Notes: generated by a model from the letters alone, not told the origin. DNA of 64,000 nucleotides from Myxococcales bacterium (GCA_947483555.1 CANKMW010000006.1:62001-126000); one strand, 5' to 3'; numbered from the stretch's first letter, positions 37,783 to 49,095 are shown. Made by a program: numbers and translations.

Positions 37783-39294
37783 GTGCTGGTTCTGTCGGCG
37801 GTCATCGCAACCCTGCGGCTCACCGGCATCGTGCCGGTCGAGGGCGGTGACTACCTGCAGGTCCCGTTCACCGTGCCCGCCGGCACCGTCGAGCTCAGCG
37901 TCGCGCACGACGACGGCTCGGCGAGCCAGATCCTCGACTGGGGCGTGTGGGCGCCCGAGGGCTTCCGCGGCTGGGGCGGCGGGCTCACCGACGCGGCGGT
38001 GATCGGCGTCGCCGAGTCGTCGCGCGGCTACCGCGCGGGGCCGGTCACGGCCGGCGCCTGGGCCGTGGTGATCGGCAAGGCCAAGCTGCAGGGCGAGCCC
38101 GGCCAGTACACGATCGATCTCGAGTTCCGCGACGTCGCCACGCTGCCGGTGGGGCCGCGCGCGCCGTGGACCGCGGTGACGCTGGCCGCCGAGCGGCGCT
38201 GGTACGGCGGCGACTTCCACGTCCACTCCGAGGACAGCGGCGACGCGACCGCCACGCTCGACCAGATCGTCAGCCTGGCCGGCATGCGGGGCCTCGACTT
38301 CGTCGTGCTCACCGATCACAACACCGACGCCCACCTGGCGCGGCTGGCGGCCCGGCAGCAGGGGCTCGCCAACCTGTTGCTGGTGCGCGGCGCCGAGATC
38401 ACCACCTACGGCGGCCACGGCAACGCGGTCGGCACCAGCAGCTACGTCGATCATCGGGTCGGCCTGGGCGGCGTCGGCGCGCCATCGATCATCGACGCCG
38501 TCGACGCCCAAGGCGGTGCGTTCATCGTCAACCATCCGGCGCTGGAGCTCGGCGAGCTGTGCATCGGATGCGGCTGGTCCCACGGCGATACGCCGTGGGA
38601 CCGGGTCGCCGGGATCGAGATCCAGACCGGGAACGCCGATCTGACCGCCGCGCTGTTCACGCCGCGCTCGATCGCCATCTGGGATCGCGAGGAGGATGCC
38701 GGCCATCCGCTGGCGGCGATCGGTGGCAGCGACGATCACCGCGCCGGCATGGAGACCGGTTCGCTGCCGGCGCGCATCGGCAGCCCGACCACGATGGTGC
38801 TCGCCGATGGCCTCTCCGAGCGGGCGATCGTCGACGCGGTGCGCGGCGGTCGGACCGTGGTCAAGATCCGCGGCCCCGACGATCCGATGGTGGCGCTGGT
38901 GGTCGAGGACGCCGCCAGTGAACGCCGCGCCGAGCTGGGCGAGACGCTCGCCGACGTCGGTGCCGTCGAGCTCGTGGTCACCGTCGACGGCGGCGCCGGC
39001 GCGATCATCGAGCTGTGGAAGGACGGCGAGCAGGTCGCGACCACGCCGGTGACCGGCGCCGTCACGCGCCTGGCGCGGCCGGTCTCGGGCCAGCTCGAGC
39101 GCTACCGCGTCGAGTTGACGCAGGACGGCCAGCGCCTCACGGTCACCAGCCACGTCTACGTCGCCGGTGATCCGAGCCTGGCGCCCGATGGCGGCTGCTG
39201 CGACGGCGGCGGCGGGAGTACGGCGCCGCCCTGGTTCGCGTTTGCCCTCGCGATCGCGGCCGCCCAGGCGCGCCGTCGCCGTCCCGCGCGCTGA
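37783..39294 (+). CDS. CehA/McbA-family PHP metallohydrolase with MYXO-CTERM-like tail
   Basis: 503 residues. An N-terminal beta domain (to ~135) is followed by a PHP-type metal site: FHVHSED (HVH 146-148), LTDHN (177-180), VNHPAL, GGSDDHR. Such domains hydrolyse phosphoesters or carbamates. Near the end come GGCCDGGGG, a hydrophobic helix (FAFALAIAAAQA) and RRRRPAR, a tripartite surface-sorting signal similar to MYXO-CTERM but with adjacent cysteines. GTG start at 37783; the first 15 residues are weakly hydrophobic and may be an uncleaved or poor signal. Confidence 0.78.
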   Translation: MLVLSAVIATLRLTGIVPVEGGDYLQVPFTVPAGTVELSVAHDDGSASQILDWGVWAPEGFRGWGGGLTDAAVIGVAESSRGYRAGPVTAGAWAVVIGKAKLQGEPGQYTIDLEFRDVATLPVGPRAPWTAVTLAAERRWYGGDFHVHSEDSGDATATLDQIVSLAGMRGLDFVVLTDHNTDAHLARLAARQQGLANLLLVRGAEITTYGGHGNAVGTSSYVDHRVGLGGVGAPSIIDAVDAQGGAFIVNHPALELGELCIGCGWSHGDTPWDRVAGIEIQTGNADLTAALFTPRSIAIWDREEDAGHPLAAIGGSDDHRAGMETGSLPARIGSPTTMVLADGLSERAIVDAVRGGRTVVKIRGPDDPMVALVVEDAASERRAELGETLADVGAVELVVTVDGGAGAIIELWKDGEQVATTPVTGAVTRLARPVSGQLERYRVELTQDGQRLTVTSHVYVAGDPSLAPDGGCCDGGGGSTAPPWFAFALAIAAAQARRRRPAR

Positions 39295-39314
39295 CGCTGG
39301 GGGTAGAGTCGGCC

Positions 39315-40358
39315 ATGGCCGACAAGAAGCCCAAGCAAGCCGCCGCCCGGAAGCCCGCCGGCGACAAGAAGCCGCCCGCCGAGAAGAAGCCGCGGGCGTC
39401 GAAGAAGCCGAAAGCGGCCGCCGGCTCGACCGGGATCAGCGCCGCCGACACGGTCGCCGGATCGCCACCGGCCGCCATCGTCGCGCTCGAGGACCGGATC
39501 ACCGGCGTCGGTGGTGCCGTGGTCGGGCACTACCGCGAGCCGCTCGGCGGGCACTGGGTCGTGCTCGCGGTCCTGCCCATCGATCAGGTCGAGCCGACGC
39601 CGTACCAGCGCGAGCTGTCGAAGGCGCATGCCGACCGCCTGGCGATGGTGATCCCCAAGGTCGGTCGCTTCCTCGATCCGATCGTCACCGTGCCGACCGC
39701 CGAGGGATTTCGTTCGCCCAACGGCATGCACCGGCTGGCGGCGATGCGGTCGCTCGGCGCGCGCGCCATCACGGCGCTGATCGTCCCCGAGCCCGAGGTC
39801 GCGTTCCGCATCCTCGCCCTCAACACCGAGAAGGCCCACAACCTGCGCGACAAGTCGCTCGAGGTGGTGCGCATGGTGCGGGCGCTGGTCGCCGATCCGG
39901 TGGCTGGCAAGCGAGCGGAGAACGAGTACCAGCTCGAGCTCGAGCAGCCGGCGTTCCTGACCATCGGGGTCTGCTACGAGCGGAACGGTCGCTACTCGGG
40001 CGGCGCGTACCTGTCGGTGGTGAGCAAGTGCGAGGAGTGGAGCGAGCAAGCGCTGCGCGACGTCCTGCCGGCCCGCGAGGTCCACGCCACCCGCCTGCTC
40101 GAGCTCGACGAGGCGGTCAACGTCGCGGTCGCCAAGCTCAAGGCGGCCGGGTTCCAGAGCGGATACCTCAAGCCGGTGGTGGTGGCGCGCATCAACCCGC
40201 TGCGCTGGATCAAGGTGAAGCCCGGGCAGCCGATCCGCGCCGACTTCGACAAGACGATCGACAAGATGCTCGAGGGTGCGCGGGCCTTCGATCCATCGAA
40301 GATCAAGGCCGATGACATCGCGGCGGCGGCGGCGATGGGCGGGCCTTCCGACGAGTGA
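39315..40358 (+). CDS. ParB/Srx-fold domain protein with Lys/Pro-rich N-terminus
   Basis: 347 residues. The first ~40 are Lys/Ala/Pro-rich (KKPKAAA-type), histone-like, likely to bind nucleic acid. Residues ~85-175 form a ParB-like domain: VLPIDQVEPTPYQRELSKAH, FLDPIVTVPT and the pocket PNGMHRLAAMRSLGA, where the usual GERR is replaced by GMHR. ParB domains bind CTP; this one lacks the ParB HTH and centromere parts, so a partition role is unlikely. The C-terminal 170 residues are helical. 20 nt after the PHP gene. Confidence 0.7.
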   Translation: MADKKPKQAAARKPAGDKKPPAEKKPRASKKPKAAAGSTGISAADTVAGSPPAAIVALEDRITGVGGAVVGHYREPLGGHWVVLAVLPIDQVEPTPYQRELSKAHADRLAMVIPKVGRFLDPIVTVPTAEGFRSPNGMHRLAAMRSLGARAITALIVPEPEVAFRILALNTEKAHNLRDKSLEVVRMVRALVADPVAGKRAENEYQLELEQPAFLTIGVCYERNGRYSGGAYLSVVSKCEEWSEQALRDVLPAREVHATRLLELDEAVNVAVAKLKAAGFQSGYLKPVVVARINPLRWIKVKPGQPIRADFDKTIDKMLEGARAFDPSKIKADDIAAAAAMGGPSDE

Positions 40359-40382
40359 ACGGTAGCTCGACCTGCTCTTCGG

Positions 40383-40787
40383 CTACAGGTCGCGCATCCG
40401 TCGCTCGGTGTCCTCGTCGAGGATGTTGCGCGGCCGGGCGCTGATCAACTTCTCGGCGACCATCGCGAGGTCTTCGGGAGCACACGGCTTGGGCACGAAC
40501 GCGGCGGCGCCGAGGTGGGCCGACTGCTCGGGCGCCTGCGGCGACGACGACACCAGGATCAGCGGCGGCGGCTCGGGCAGGCGCTGCAGCTCCTCGATCA
40601 GCGCCCGCGCGCTGCGCGCCGGATCCATGCTGTCGAGCACCACGGCGTCGATGCCACCTTCGCGCGCGTGGCGGACCGCCTCGGTGATATCGCCGACCTC
40701 GACCACCGCGAGGCCGCGGAGGCGGATCGCCGCGCTCCACTCGAGCCGAAGCTCTGGATCCGCTTGAACGATCAGGATCGTGCCCAC
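40383..40787 (-). CDS. Stand-alone response-regulator receiver domain
   Basis: 134 residues, receiver only. ILIVQADPELR has one of the two expected acidic residues; the phospho-acceptor Asp is in AVVLDSMDP (about residue 52); Ser in VSSSPQ and Lys in VPKPC complete the site. A Q replaces one acidic Mg-binding residue. No output domain. Convergent with the ParB-like gene and 77 nt downstream, on the same strand, of the kinase-ATPase gene. Confidence 0.82.
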   Translation of the reverse strand: MGTILIVQADPELRLEWSAAIRLRGLAVVEVGDITEAVRHAREGGIDAVVLDSMDPARSARALIEELQRLPEPPPLILVSSSPQAPEQSAHLGAAAFVPKPCAPEDLAMVAEKLISARPRNILDEDTERRMRDL

Positions 40788-40863
40788 ATGCTCGTCACTC
40801 TAGCAACCGGCGAGCGACCTGACGAGACCCGCACCCCGCTAACGCGCACCGCCGGGGCTCGAC

Positions 40864-43800
40864 TCAGCGGTCGTTGGCCGCCCGCGCTCGCTCCGCGCCC
40901 TCGGTCCAGCCCACCTCCTGGGCCAGCTCCCGCGCCTCGCGCAGCACCTCAGGAGAAATTCGCATCAGGGTTCGCCCCGGGCTGGTCCCGTACAGCAGCA
41001 GCTCCGCGGTGCCGCGGCGATCGCCCATGCGACGCAGCTCCTCGACGGCGGCGCGGCGATGTTGCTCCGCCAGCAGGTGATGGCCGAGCCGTTCGTGGCA
41101 CCCGGCGAGCAGCGACTGGGTCCGCGCGGCGCCGGCGCGAGCGTTCACGCGTTGCGCCTGAGCGAGCGTCATCTCGCCGAATTCCACGGCTCGCGGCAGA
41201 TCGTCCGCGCTGACCGCGAGCTGGGCCAGCTTGAGGGTCAAGCGCCACAGGTTGCGGGGCCCCCGCGTCGAGCTGCCGCCCTCGCCGAGCGTGACCATGT
41301 CCATCGCCTCCTCGAGCTCGCGGCCGGCGGCGGCGACCTTGCCGATGCGGATCAGGACGGCGGCCAGATCCAGGTAGGTGTCGGCGATCAGCTCGCCGTC
41401 GCCACTGGCGATCGCGGCGCCGACCGCGCGCTGCAGATGGGGGATCGCCGCGCTGGGCTCGCTCTCGGTGGCGGCGAGCTGCCCCGAGGCCCGCAACAGC
41501 AAGGCGGTCAGGCGCGCGCCCTGGTCGCCCCAGGTCTCGGCCTCGTGCAGCACGCCACGGGCCAGCGCCAGCTCGCCGGTCAGGCGCAGCGCTTCGGCCA
41601 GCTTGATCGAGATGGTCACCAGCATCGCCGACGGCAGGTCGCCGGCCGTGAGCGCGTGGCGCGCCGCCACCAGCGCCCGCTGGTAGAAGTGGGCCGATCC
41701 GGAATCGTCGAGCTGGCGAGCGGCCAGGTCGCCGGCCGCCGTCAGGTGGGTCACCGCCGGTGCGCGATGACCGGCGGCCTCGTGGTGCGCACCCAGCACC
41801 GCGGCCGGGGCGCCCATCGCCACCAGCTCGTCGATGGCCCCGACGTGGAGCTGGCGACGGACGTGCGCCGGCGTGGCACCATAGACGACGTCGCGCACCA
41901 GCCCGCTCGGGAACTGGACCGTGTCGCCCTCGATCCGCACCAGCCCCTGGCGCGCGGCGGTGGCCAGCGCCGCGTCGCAGCCGTCACCGAGCGCCGAGAT
42001 GCGCCCGACGGCGTCGAGCGGAGCCTCGCGCCCGAACACCGCCACCGCCTGGCACGCGACCAGCGTCTTCTGCGGCAGGGTGTCGAGGCGTGCGGCGATC
42101 AGGTCGGGGAGCGCGGCCGGCGCTTGCTCGACGTCGCCGCCCTCGGCGAGGAAGCGCAGCAGGTGCTCGACGTGAACCGGCGCACCGTCGGTCATCTCGG
42201 TCAGCTGCACCACCGTCGGCAAGCCGGCGTGGCCGGCGCGAGCGAGCTGGGTGATGATGAACGCCAGGTCGTCGGCATCGAGCGGTTCGAGCACGACGCG
42301 CACGCAGTCGGCTGGCCAGGTCCGGGCATGATCCTCGTCGAGCACGACGACCATGCGGGCGTCGCCGACCCGGCGCTCGACCATGCGGCGCACCATCTCC
42401 AGGGACGGCAGATCGTAGCGGTCGGCGTCCTCGAACACGATCGCGGTCGGGCCGCGCAGCGCCTCCGCGGCCAGCGTGCGCGACGCCGAGGCCACGATCT
42501 CGCGCCGTCGGGTCGGCGGCTCGAGCTCCGACAGCTCCGAGGGGTGTCCGAACAGCTCGGCCAGGCCCGGCACGTCGCGGGCCGACATGCCGCGGGCGAG
42601 CGCGGCGGCGTCGAGGTCGTCGCGGGCGCACAGCGGTGGCAGCTCGAGGATGGTCGCGACCAGGGCCCGCAGCGGATACAGGGTCGCGCCGACCCCGTTG
42701 GGATCGGCGTCGGCCTGGTAGATGGTCACGCCGGCGGCGTCGGCGACCCGACCGTAGGCCTCGTGCAGGAGCGCGGTGCGCCCGGCGCCGGTGTCGCCCA
42801 CGATGAGCAGGGCTGGGGCCACCGTGGTCCCGGCCAGGAACGCGCACACCGCATCGAGTGCGGCGTCGCGTCCGACCAGCGGCAAGGGGAACATCTCGGC
42901 CGCCGCAGGCGCGATCATCCCGGTGGCCGGCACGGCCGGCACGGCCGGCGCGGTCAGCGCCGTCGGCACCACCTCCGGCTGGCGCGGATGTCCGCATTCC
43001 GGACAGAAGCGGAACCGGACGCTCGAACGATCGCCACACGACGGGCACCCGACCTCGTCGCTCAGCGGGGAGAACTTGCTGGTGGTGACGGCGTGGCCGA
43101 CCAGTTCGTCGATCGCGTCGCGCATCTCGGCGGCGTCGGCGAAGCGATCGGCGGGTTTCTTGGCCAGCGCCCGCGACATCAGCGGCTGGAGCCCGGGCGG
43201 CAGGTGGCGCACCGCCAGCGCCAGCAGTGGCGGGTCCTGCTTGAGCTGGCGAGTGAGGATGTCGACCGCGCCGCCGCCGACGAACGGGGTCTGGCCGACC
43301 AGCAGCTCGTACAGCACGATCCCGACCGCGTAGAGGTCGCTGGCGAACGACGGCGCCGCCCCGGTGATGATCTCCGGCGCCATGTACTCGGGCGTGCCAC
43401 AGATGTTGCGGTCGTCGCCGTCGCGCGGGACGTTGACCAGGCGGGCGATGCCGAAGTCGACGACCTTGACCTGATCCTGTCCGGTGCGGCGCTGGTCGAC
43501 GACGATGTTGTCGCACTTGAGATCGGCGTGGACGACCCCGGCCAGGTGGGCCTCCTCGATGCCGGCCAGCACCTGGGACACCACGCCGAGGACGCGGGCC
43601 ACCGGCAGCGGGTGCTCGCGGGACAGCAGGTGCGTGAGCGTCGGCCCGCGCAGGTACTCCATGACGATGTACAGCAGGCCGTCGGGGGTCTGGCCGTAGT
43701 CGATGACCGAGACGGTGTTGGGGTGGTTGAGGCGGCTGGCGGCCAGGGCCTCGTCATGGAAGCGCTTGACCAGGCGGGGGTCCTTGGTCAGCTCCTCGGA

Positions 43801-43956
43801 CAGGATCTTGACCGCGACCGTGCGGCCGAGCGCGATCTGGTCGGCCTTGTAGACCGAGCCGGAGCCGCCGATGCCGATGCAGGCGCGCAAGCGGAACTTG
43901 TCGTCGAGGATCCGCCCGACGAGGCGCTGCGCACGCGCGAGGTCATCAACAGCCAT
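40864..43956 (-). CDS. Ser/Thr kinase - zinc ribbon - AAA ATPase - TPR fusion regulator
   Basis: 1030 residues. Kinase (20-300): glycine loop IGGSGSV, Lys50, DFG (167-169), TPEYMAPE; the HRD motif is HADLKCDN (143-150), with the catalytic Asp kept. A zinc ribbon follows (CPSCG ... CPECG), then an AAA-type ATPase (about 365-700) whose Walker A reads GDTGAGRT, with Arg instead of the usual Lys, and Walker B AIVFEDAD. The last 300 residues are TPR-like. This architecture belongs to the large family of myxobacterial serine/threonine kinase-PknK-like ATPase regulators. No Shine-Dalgarno precedes the ATG at 43956. Confidence 0.83.
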   Translation of the reverse strand: MAVDDLARAQRLVGRILDDKFRLRACIGIGGSGSVYKADQIALGRTVAVKILSEELTKDPRLVKRFHDEALAASRLNHPNTVSVIDYGQTPDGLLYIVMEYLRGPTLTHLLSREHPLPVARVLGVVSQVLAGIEEAHLAGVVHADLKCDNIVVDQRRTGQDQVKVVDFGIARLVNVPRDGDDRNICGTPEYMAPEIITGAAPSFASDLYAVGIVLYELLVGQTPFVGGGAVDILTRQLKQDPPLLALAVRHLPPGLQPLMSRALAKKPADRFADAAEMRDAIDELVGHAVTTSKFSPLSDEVGCPSCGDRSSVRFRFCPECGHPRQPEVVPTALTAPAVPAVPATGMIAPAAAEMFPLPLVGRDAALDAVCAFLAGTTVAPALLIVGDTGAGRTALLHEAYGRVADAAGVTIYQADADPNGVGATLYPLRALVATILELPPLCARDDLDAAALARGMSARDVPGLAELFGHPSELSELEPPTRRREIVASASRTLAAEALRGPTAIVFEDADRYDLPSLEMVRRMVERRVGDARMVVVLDEDHARTWPADCVRVVLEPLDADDLAFIITQLARAGHAGLPTVVQLTEMTDGAPVHVEHLLRFLAEGGDVEQAPAALPDLIAARLDTLPQKTLVACQAVAVFGREAPLDAVGRISALGDGCDAALATAARQGLVRIEGDTVQFPSGLVRDVVYGATPAHVRRQLHVGAIDELVAMGAPAAVLGAHHEAAGHRAPAVTHLTAAGDLAARQLDDSGSAHFYQRALVAARHALTAGDLPSAMLVTISIKLAEALRLTGELALARGVLHEAETWGDQGARLTALLLRASGQLAATESEPSAAIPHLQRAVGAAIASGDGELIADTYLDLAAVLIRIGKVAAAGRELEEAMDMVTLGEGGSSTRGPRNLWRLTLKLAQLAVSADDLPRAVEFGEMTLAQAQRVNARAGAARTQSLLAGCHERLGHHLLAEQHRRAAVEELRRMGDRRGTAELLLYGTSPGRTLMRISPEVLREARELAQEVGWTEGAERARAANDR

Positions 43957-44092
43957 TGGGAGGGAGGGCGGTGGTCGATCCGAGGATCGACCACCCGACC
44001 GGGTGTACTCCGATAGTCGTGCGGTTGGGCGCCAAGGTTGCGGAGATCGTGATGGTCCGACCGCCGGTGAAGCAGCCGTCGTTGGCCCGCCG

Positions 44093-45301
<1,209 letters not shown>

Positions 45302-45361
45302 GGCGCCGACCATACCGTCAAAAAGTTGGTCGCCGCCAGCGACGCGCCTAGCGTCGAGGCC

Positions 45362-45733
45362 ATGCAGACCGCCAAGGAGCTGTCGTGGTTCGCGATCCGA
45401 CAACCGACCGTGGTCCGCTTCCTGGAGCGGCGGCTGTGGGCACCCGATGGTGACGCCTTCGCGGTCGCGCTCGACGCGTCGTGCCGACTGCACGCGGCGA
45501 TGAGCGTCAGCGACGGGATCGAGCCGCCGCGGGTCCACGACCGGCTGCTGCGAGATGGCCTCGACATGACGCCGCCGGTCAGCTTGACGGGCTGGATCGG
45601 CGAGCTGATCGCCGAGGCTCCGGTCGTGCTCACCGGGACCGAAGAGCAGGAGGTCACCCGAACCGTGACCGCGATCGCGTGGGCGCTGACCGCGATCCGC
45701 TCCGCCGACGTCGGCGACGCCGTCCTGCGCTGA
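45362..45733 (+). CDS. Small uncharacterised protein, 123 residues
   Basis: No family recognised. Mostly helical by composition, no signal peptide or membrane segment; conserved-looking aromatic start (LSWFAIRQPTVVRFLERRLW) and a C-terminal alanine-rich helix (TRTVTAIAWALTAIRSAD). It lies 60 bp from the divergent thiolase start. GC-skewed third positions and clean start suggest a real gene. Confidence 0.5.
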   Translation: MQTAKELSWFAIRQPTVVRFLERRLWAPDGDAFAVALDASCRLHAAMSVSDGIEPPRVHDRLLRDGLDMTPPVSLTGWIGELIAEAPVVLTGTEEQEVTRTVTAIAWALTAIRSADVGDAVLR

Positions 45734-45769
<36 letters not shown>

Positions 45770-45807
45770 TCTCACTCCGACTCCCGTGCCCGTCGGTTCC
45801 GGGTACC

Positions 45808-48432
45808 ATGGTCGCGATGCGCGGGCGTCTCGCTCTCCTTCTCGCGACCGCCTTCGCCGTCACCGTTGGCAGCGCGAAGGCCGATGGGCAACTCGAAGAT
45901 CCCGGCATCGCCACCCGGGCCGGTCCGCCCCCGACCCGGGGCGGTGAATCGCGGCTGCGCACCGGGCCGCGGGTGCCGTTCCTGCGCCGGGGCGCCGCCG
46001 CCGCGGCCTCCGCAGCCTTCGATCCCGCCGCCGCCGAGCCCGGCGCGCTCGCCGGCAAGACCGTGTACGTCTCGGCCGGGCACGGCTGGGTCTGGGACGC
46101 CAGCCTCGGTCGCTGGCGGACGCAGCGCGGCAACACCCACGCCCTGGTCGAGGACTTCATCTCGACCGAGGCCTTATCGCAGCACCTGATCCCGTTGCTG
46201 CACGACCTGGGTGCCTACGTGGTGCCGGTCCGCGAGGCCGACCTCGCGACCGAGCTGCTGCTCGTCGATGACGACGCGGCCGCCGTTGCCGCGGGCGCCA
46301 GTCCACTGGCCGCGGGCTTCGCCACGCCGATCCTGCCGCTGACCGGCGCCGCCAACCCGTTCGCGGCCGGCGGCTCGCGGGTCGCCGCCGCCACCGTCGA
46401 GGCCAGCGCGGTCGCGACCTGGACCTTCACGCCGGCCGCCGACGTCGAGGCGTTCGTCTACCTGTCGTGGGTGCAGGCCGCCGATCGCGCCGCCGACGCC
46501 CACTACGTCATCCACCACGCCGGCGGCGACAGCCACGTCCGCGTCGACCAGCGCCGCCACGGCTCGACCTGGGTGCTGATCGGTCAGTACCGCTTCGTCG
46601 TCGCCGATCCGCCCGCGCGGCGCTCGATCGAGCTGCTCGCCGACTCGGCCACGCCGGGCGCAACGCTCTCGATCGACGCCGTCCGGGCCGGCGGTGGCAT
46701 GGGGCGGATCGATCGCGGCCAGGGCCCGAGCGGTCGGCCGGCGTTCGAGGACGCGTCCCGCTACGCCGCGCAGTGGAACGGCGCGCCCGCGACGGTGTGG
46801 GACTACGCCACCGATGACGGCAGCGACGACGTCGGCACCCGCTCGCGCTTCTCGGCCTGGGATCACGAGGCCGGCGAGGACGCGGTCTATGTCGCCTGGC
46901 ACACCAACGCGCCGACGCCGGCACGCGGCACGTCGTCGTTCGCGTACGGGCCGAGCGCCTACGGACCGCTGTCGGAGTTCAGCGGCGTCGCCGGCTCGCT
47001 CGAGCTGATGGACGCCATCCACCGCGAGCTGATCGCCGATCTCCGGGCGGCGTGGGATCCGGCGTGGCAGGACCGCGCTCAGCACACCGCCTACTTCGGC
47101 GAGGTCAACCCGAGCCACAACCCGGAGATGCCGGCGACCCTGATCGAGGTCGCCTTTCACGACACCGCCGCCGATGCCGACGCCCTCCGCGAGCCGGCCT
47201 TCCGGCACCTGGCGGCGCGGGCGATCGCGCACGGCATCGCGCGTTACTTCGCGCGCCGCGACGGTGCCGCGCTGACCTTGCCGCCGGGCCCGCCGACCGC
47301 CGTCCGCGCCCGCTGGCGCGACGGCGCGCTCGAGCTGGCGTGGGCGCCGCCGGCCGCGGATCCCGCCGGTGGCGATGCGCCCGAGCACTACACCGTGCAC
47401 CTGTCGCCCGACGGCCGTGGCTTCGACGATGGTCGGATCGTCGACGGTCTGACGACGACGCTCACCGCCGCCACCCTCGGGCCGGCCCGCCTGGCCCGCG
47501 TGGTCGCGCACAACGCCGGCGGCCGCTCGCGACCGTCGCCGGTGGTCGGCGCCGATGGCCACGGCGCCACGCCCGACGTGCTGGTGGTCGCCGGCTTCAC
47601 GCGGCTCGACGGTTCGATGTTGTTCCACGAAGATCTGGCCAGCCGCAGCCTGGGCACGGTCGATCGCGGCTTCGAGGCCCGCATCAACGACGGCAGTCAC
47701 GGCGCGCGGGTCGGGCTGGCGCTGGCCGACGCTGGCTACGGCTACGCGATCGCCGCGGTCGACGCCGTGCGCGCGGGCGCGGTGCCGCTCGCCGACTACC
47801 GTGCCGTGGTCTGGCTCGCCGGCGAGGAGCCGGCGCCGCTCACCGCCGAGGACCGCGCCGCCTTGACCGTGTTCCTCGATGGCGGCGGGGCGCTCGTCCT
47901 CACCGGGGCCGACGCCGCGCGCGGCCTGGCCACCGACGCGCCGGCGTTCCTGGCCGGGCTCGGCGCCGGCCTGGTCGCCGACGACGCCGACACCTACGCC
48001 CTGACCGGCGCCGCCGCGCTGGCGGGCGAGACCTTCACCTTCGACGACACCGGGCCCGGCGGCTACGACGTCGACGCGCCCGACGTGCTGGTCGCGGCTG
48101 GCGCCGCCACCTCGCTGCTGACCTACCGCGACGGCGGCGTCGCCGCGCTGGTCCAGGCCGCGCCCTGGCGTGCGGCGGTGTTCGGCTTCCCGGTCGATCC
48201 GGTGCCGACCACGGCGGCCCGCGCCCGCATTCTCGGCGCCGCGCTGGCCGCGGTCGGGGTCGAGCCCGAGCCCGACGCCGGGACCGAGCCCGGTGGTTGC
48301 TGCACCGCTGGCGGCGGCGATCCGCGCGGTCTTGGCCTGCTGGCCGCGGTCACGGCGCTCGCGATCGGTCGCTCGCGCCGCCGATCGCGCCGCCCGCCGG
48401 GCGGCCCTTCGACAGGCTCAGGACAGGCTTGA
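45808..48432 (+). CDS. N-acetylmuramoyl-L-alanine amidase-like protein with golvesin insert and MYXO-CTERM-like tail
   Basis: 874 residues. Signal peptide (LALLLATAFAVTVGSAKA), then an Amidase_3-like domain: TVYVSAGHGWVWD at ~85 (metal His), ending with TLIEVAFHDTAAD (catalytic Glu). A golvesin/CBD-like beta domain is inserted within it (residues ~180-295, WTFTPAADVEAFVYLSW). A fibronectin III domain and a Rossmann-like flavodoxin/GATase-type region follow. The end has PGGCCTAGGGD, a hydrophobic helix and RRRSRR, then twelve residues encoded by a 24-bp dispersed repeat. Zinc ligand set may be incomplete; substrate binding by the insert is inferred. Confidence 0.72.
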   Translation: MVAMRGRLALLLATAFAVTVGSAKADGQLEDPGIATRAGPPPTRGGESRLRTGPRVPFLRRGAAAAASAAFDPAAAEPGALAGKTVYVSAGHGWVWDASLGRWRTQRGNTHALVEDFISTEALSQHLIPLLHDLGAYVVPVREADLATELLLVDDDAAAVAAGASPLAAGFATPILPLTGAANPFAAGGSRVAAATVEASAVATWTFTPAADVEAFVYLSWVQAADRAADAHYVIHHAGGDSHVRVDQRRHGSTWVLIGQYRFVVADPPARRSIELLADSATPGATLSIDAVRAGGGMGRIDRGQGPSGRPAFEDASRYAAQWNGAPATVWDYATDDGSDDVGTRSRFSAWDHEAGEDAVYVAWHTNAPTPARGTSSFAYGPSAYGPLSEFSGVAGSLELMDAIHRELIADLRAAWDPAWQDRAQHTAYFGEVNPSHNPEMPATLIEVAFHDTAADADALREPAFRHLAARAIAHGIARYFARRDGAALTLPPGPPTAVRARWRDGALELAWAPPAADPAGGDAPEHYTVHLSPDGRGFDDGRIVDGLTTTLTAATLGPARLARVVAHNAGGRSRPSPVVGADGHGATPDVLVVAGFTRLDGSMLFHEDLASRSLGTVDRGFEARINDGSHGARVGLALADAGYGYAIAAVDAVRAGAVPLADYRAVVWLAGEEPAPLTAEDRAALTVFLDGGGALVLTGADAARGLATDAPAFLAGLGAGLVADDADTYALTGAAALAGETFTFDDTGPGGYDVDAPDVLVAAGAATSLLTYRDGGVAALVQAAPWRAAVFGFPVDPVPTTAARARILGAALAAVGVEPEPDAGTEPGGCCTAGGGDPRGLGLLAAVTALAIGRSRRRSRRPPGGPSTGSGQA
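48405..48428. repeat. Dispersed 24-bp repeat, copy 1
   Basis: CCCTTCGACAGGCTCAGGAC and four more bases; its exact reverse complement is at 50722-50745. It lies inside the 3' end of the amidase gene and encodes its last residues. Confidence 0.9.
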
Positions 48433-48465
48433 CGAGCGCCCGCTGGCTCACGAACATGCGGCCCC

Positions 48466-49095
48466 ATGGCTTCCGCTGCCGCCGTTCCCGCCGATGATGT
48501 CGAACGCACGATCATCGCGTTCACCCGCCTCGACCAGCGTGGCGACAAGAAGGCCATGAACAAGCTGGCGGCGCGGTTGCAACGCGAGCAACCGTTCTTG
48601 CTCCAGTACGCGGCCGCGACCCGCGCCGAGCACGGCGACAAGGTCGGCGAGGCGTCGGTGTTCTACGCCACGCTGGTGTGGGCGATGTTCGACCGCGGCC
48701 ACGAAGGCACGCTGCCCCGCCTCACCGCCCAGAACCTCGCCGACGCCGACGAGATCGTCACCACCGCGTTCGCCGCCGTCGAGGGCTTCGCCGAGCAGCC
48801 GGTGCACGAACGCCTGGCGCCGGCCCTGGTCGCGGCCCAGCCCAACGTGTGCGCCAAGCTGCGCGAGCTGATCGAGGAGGATGTCCGCGAGGCCGCGATG
48901 TCCACCGAGACCGCGGCCGTCATCTACCGGCCGACCCAGGCCGTGGTCGAGGCCTTCGATGCCGCGCTGACCGGGCGCCGCGTCGGGGCCTCCCAGGGCA
49001 CGGTGGTCCACGATCAGCCCAAGGTCGGCCGCAACGACCAGTGCCCCTGCGGCTCGGGCAAGAAGCACAAGAAGTGCCACGGCGCGGCGTCGTGA
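48466..49095 (+). CDS. SEC-C zinc-motif protein
   Basis: 209 residues. The C-terminal SEC-C domain, [20 protein letters not shown], has the Cys-x-Cys...Cys-His zinc site known from SecA. The N-terminal 170 residues are helical, with [15 protein letters not shown] and a repeat-like AP/AA helix pattern; no other domain recognised. Similar SEC-C proteins have unclear roles in nucleic-acid or protein binding. Convergent with the amine-oxidase-like genes. Confidence 0.75.
   Translation: MASAAAVPADDVERTIIAFTRLDQRGDKKAMNKLAARLQREQPFLLQYAAATRAEHGDKVGEASVFYATLVWAMFDRGHEGTLPRLTAQNLADADEIVTTAFAAVEGFAEQPVHERLAPALVAAQPNVCAKLRELIEEDVREAAMSTETAAVIYRPTQAVVEAFDAALTGRRVGASQGTVVHDQPKVGRNDQCPCGSGKKHKKCHGAAS

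Noticed and set aside
39315..40358. Chromosome or plasmid partition ParB
   Set aside because: Only the ParB/Srx-fold core is visible, GERR is replaced by GMHR, there is no HTH domain, no parA and no parS-like site nearby.
48466..49095. A SecA-related protein
   Set aside because: Only the SEC-C zinc motif is shared; no DEAD motor is present.
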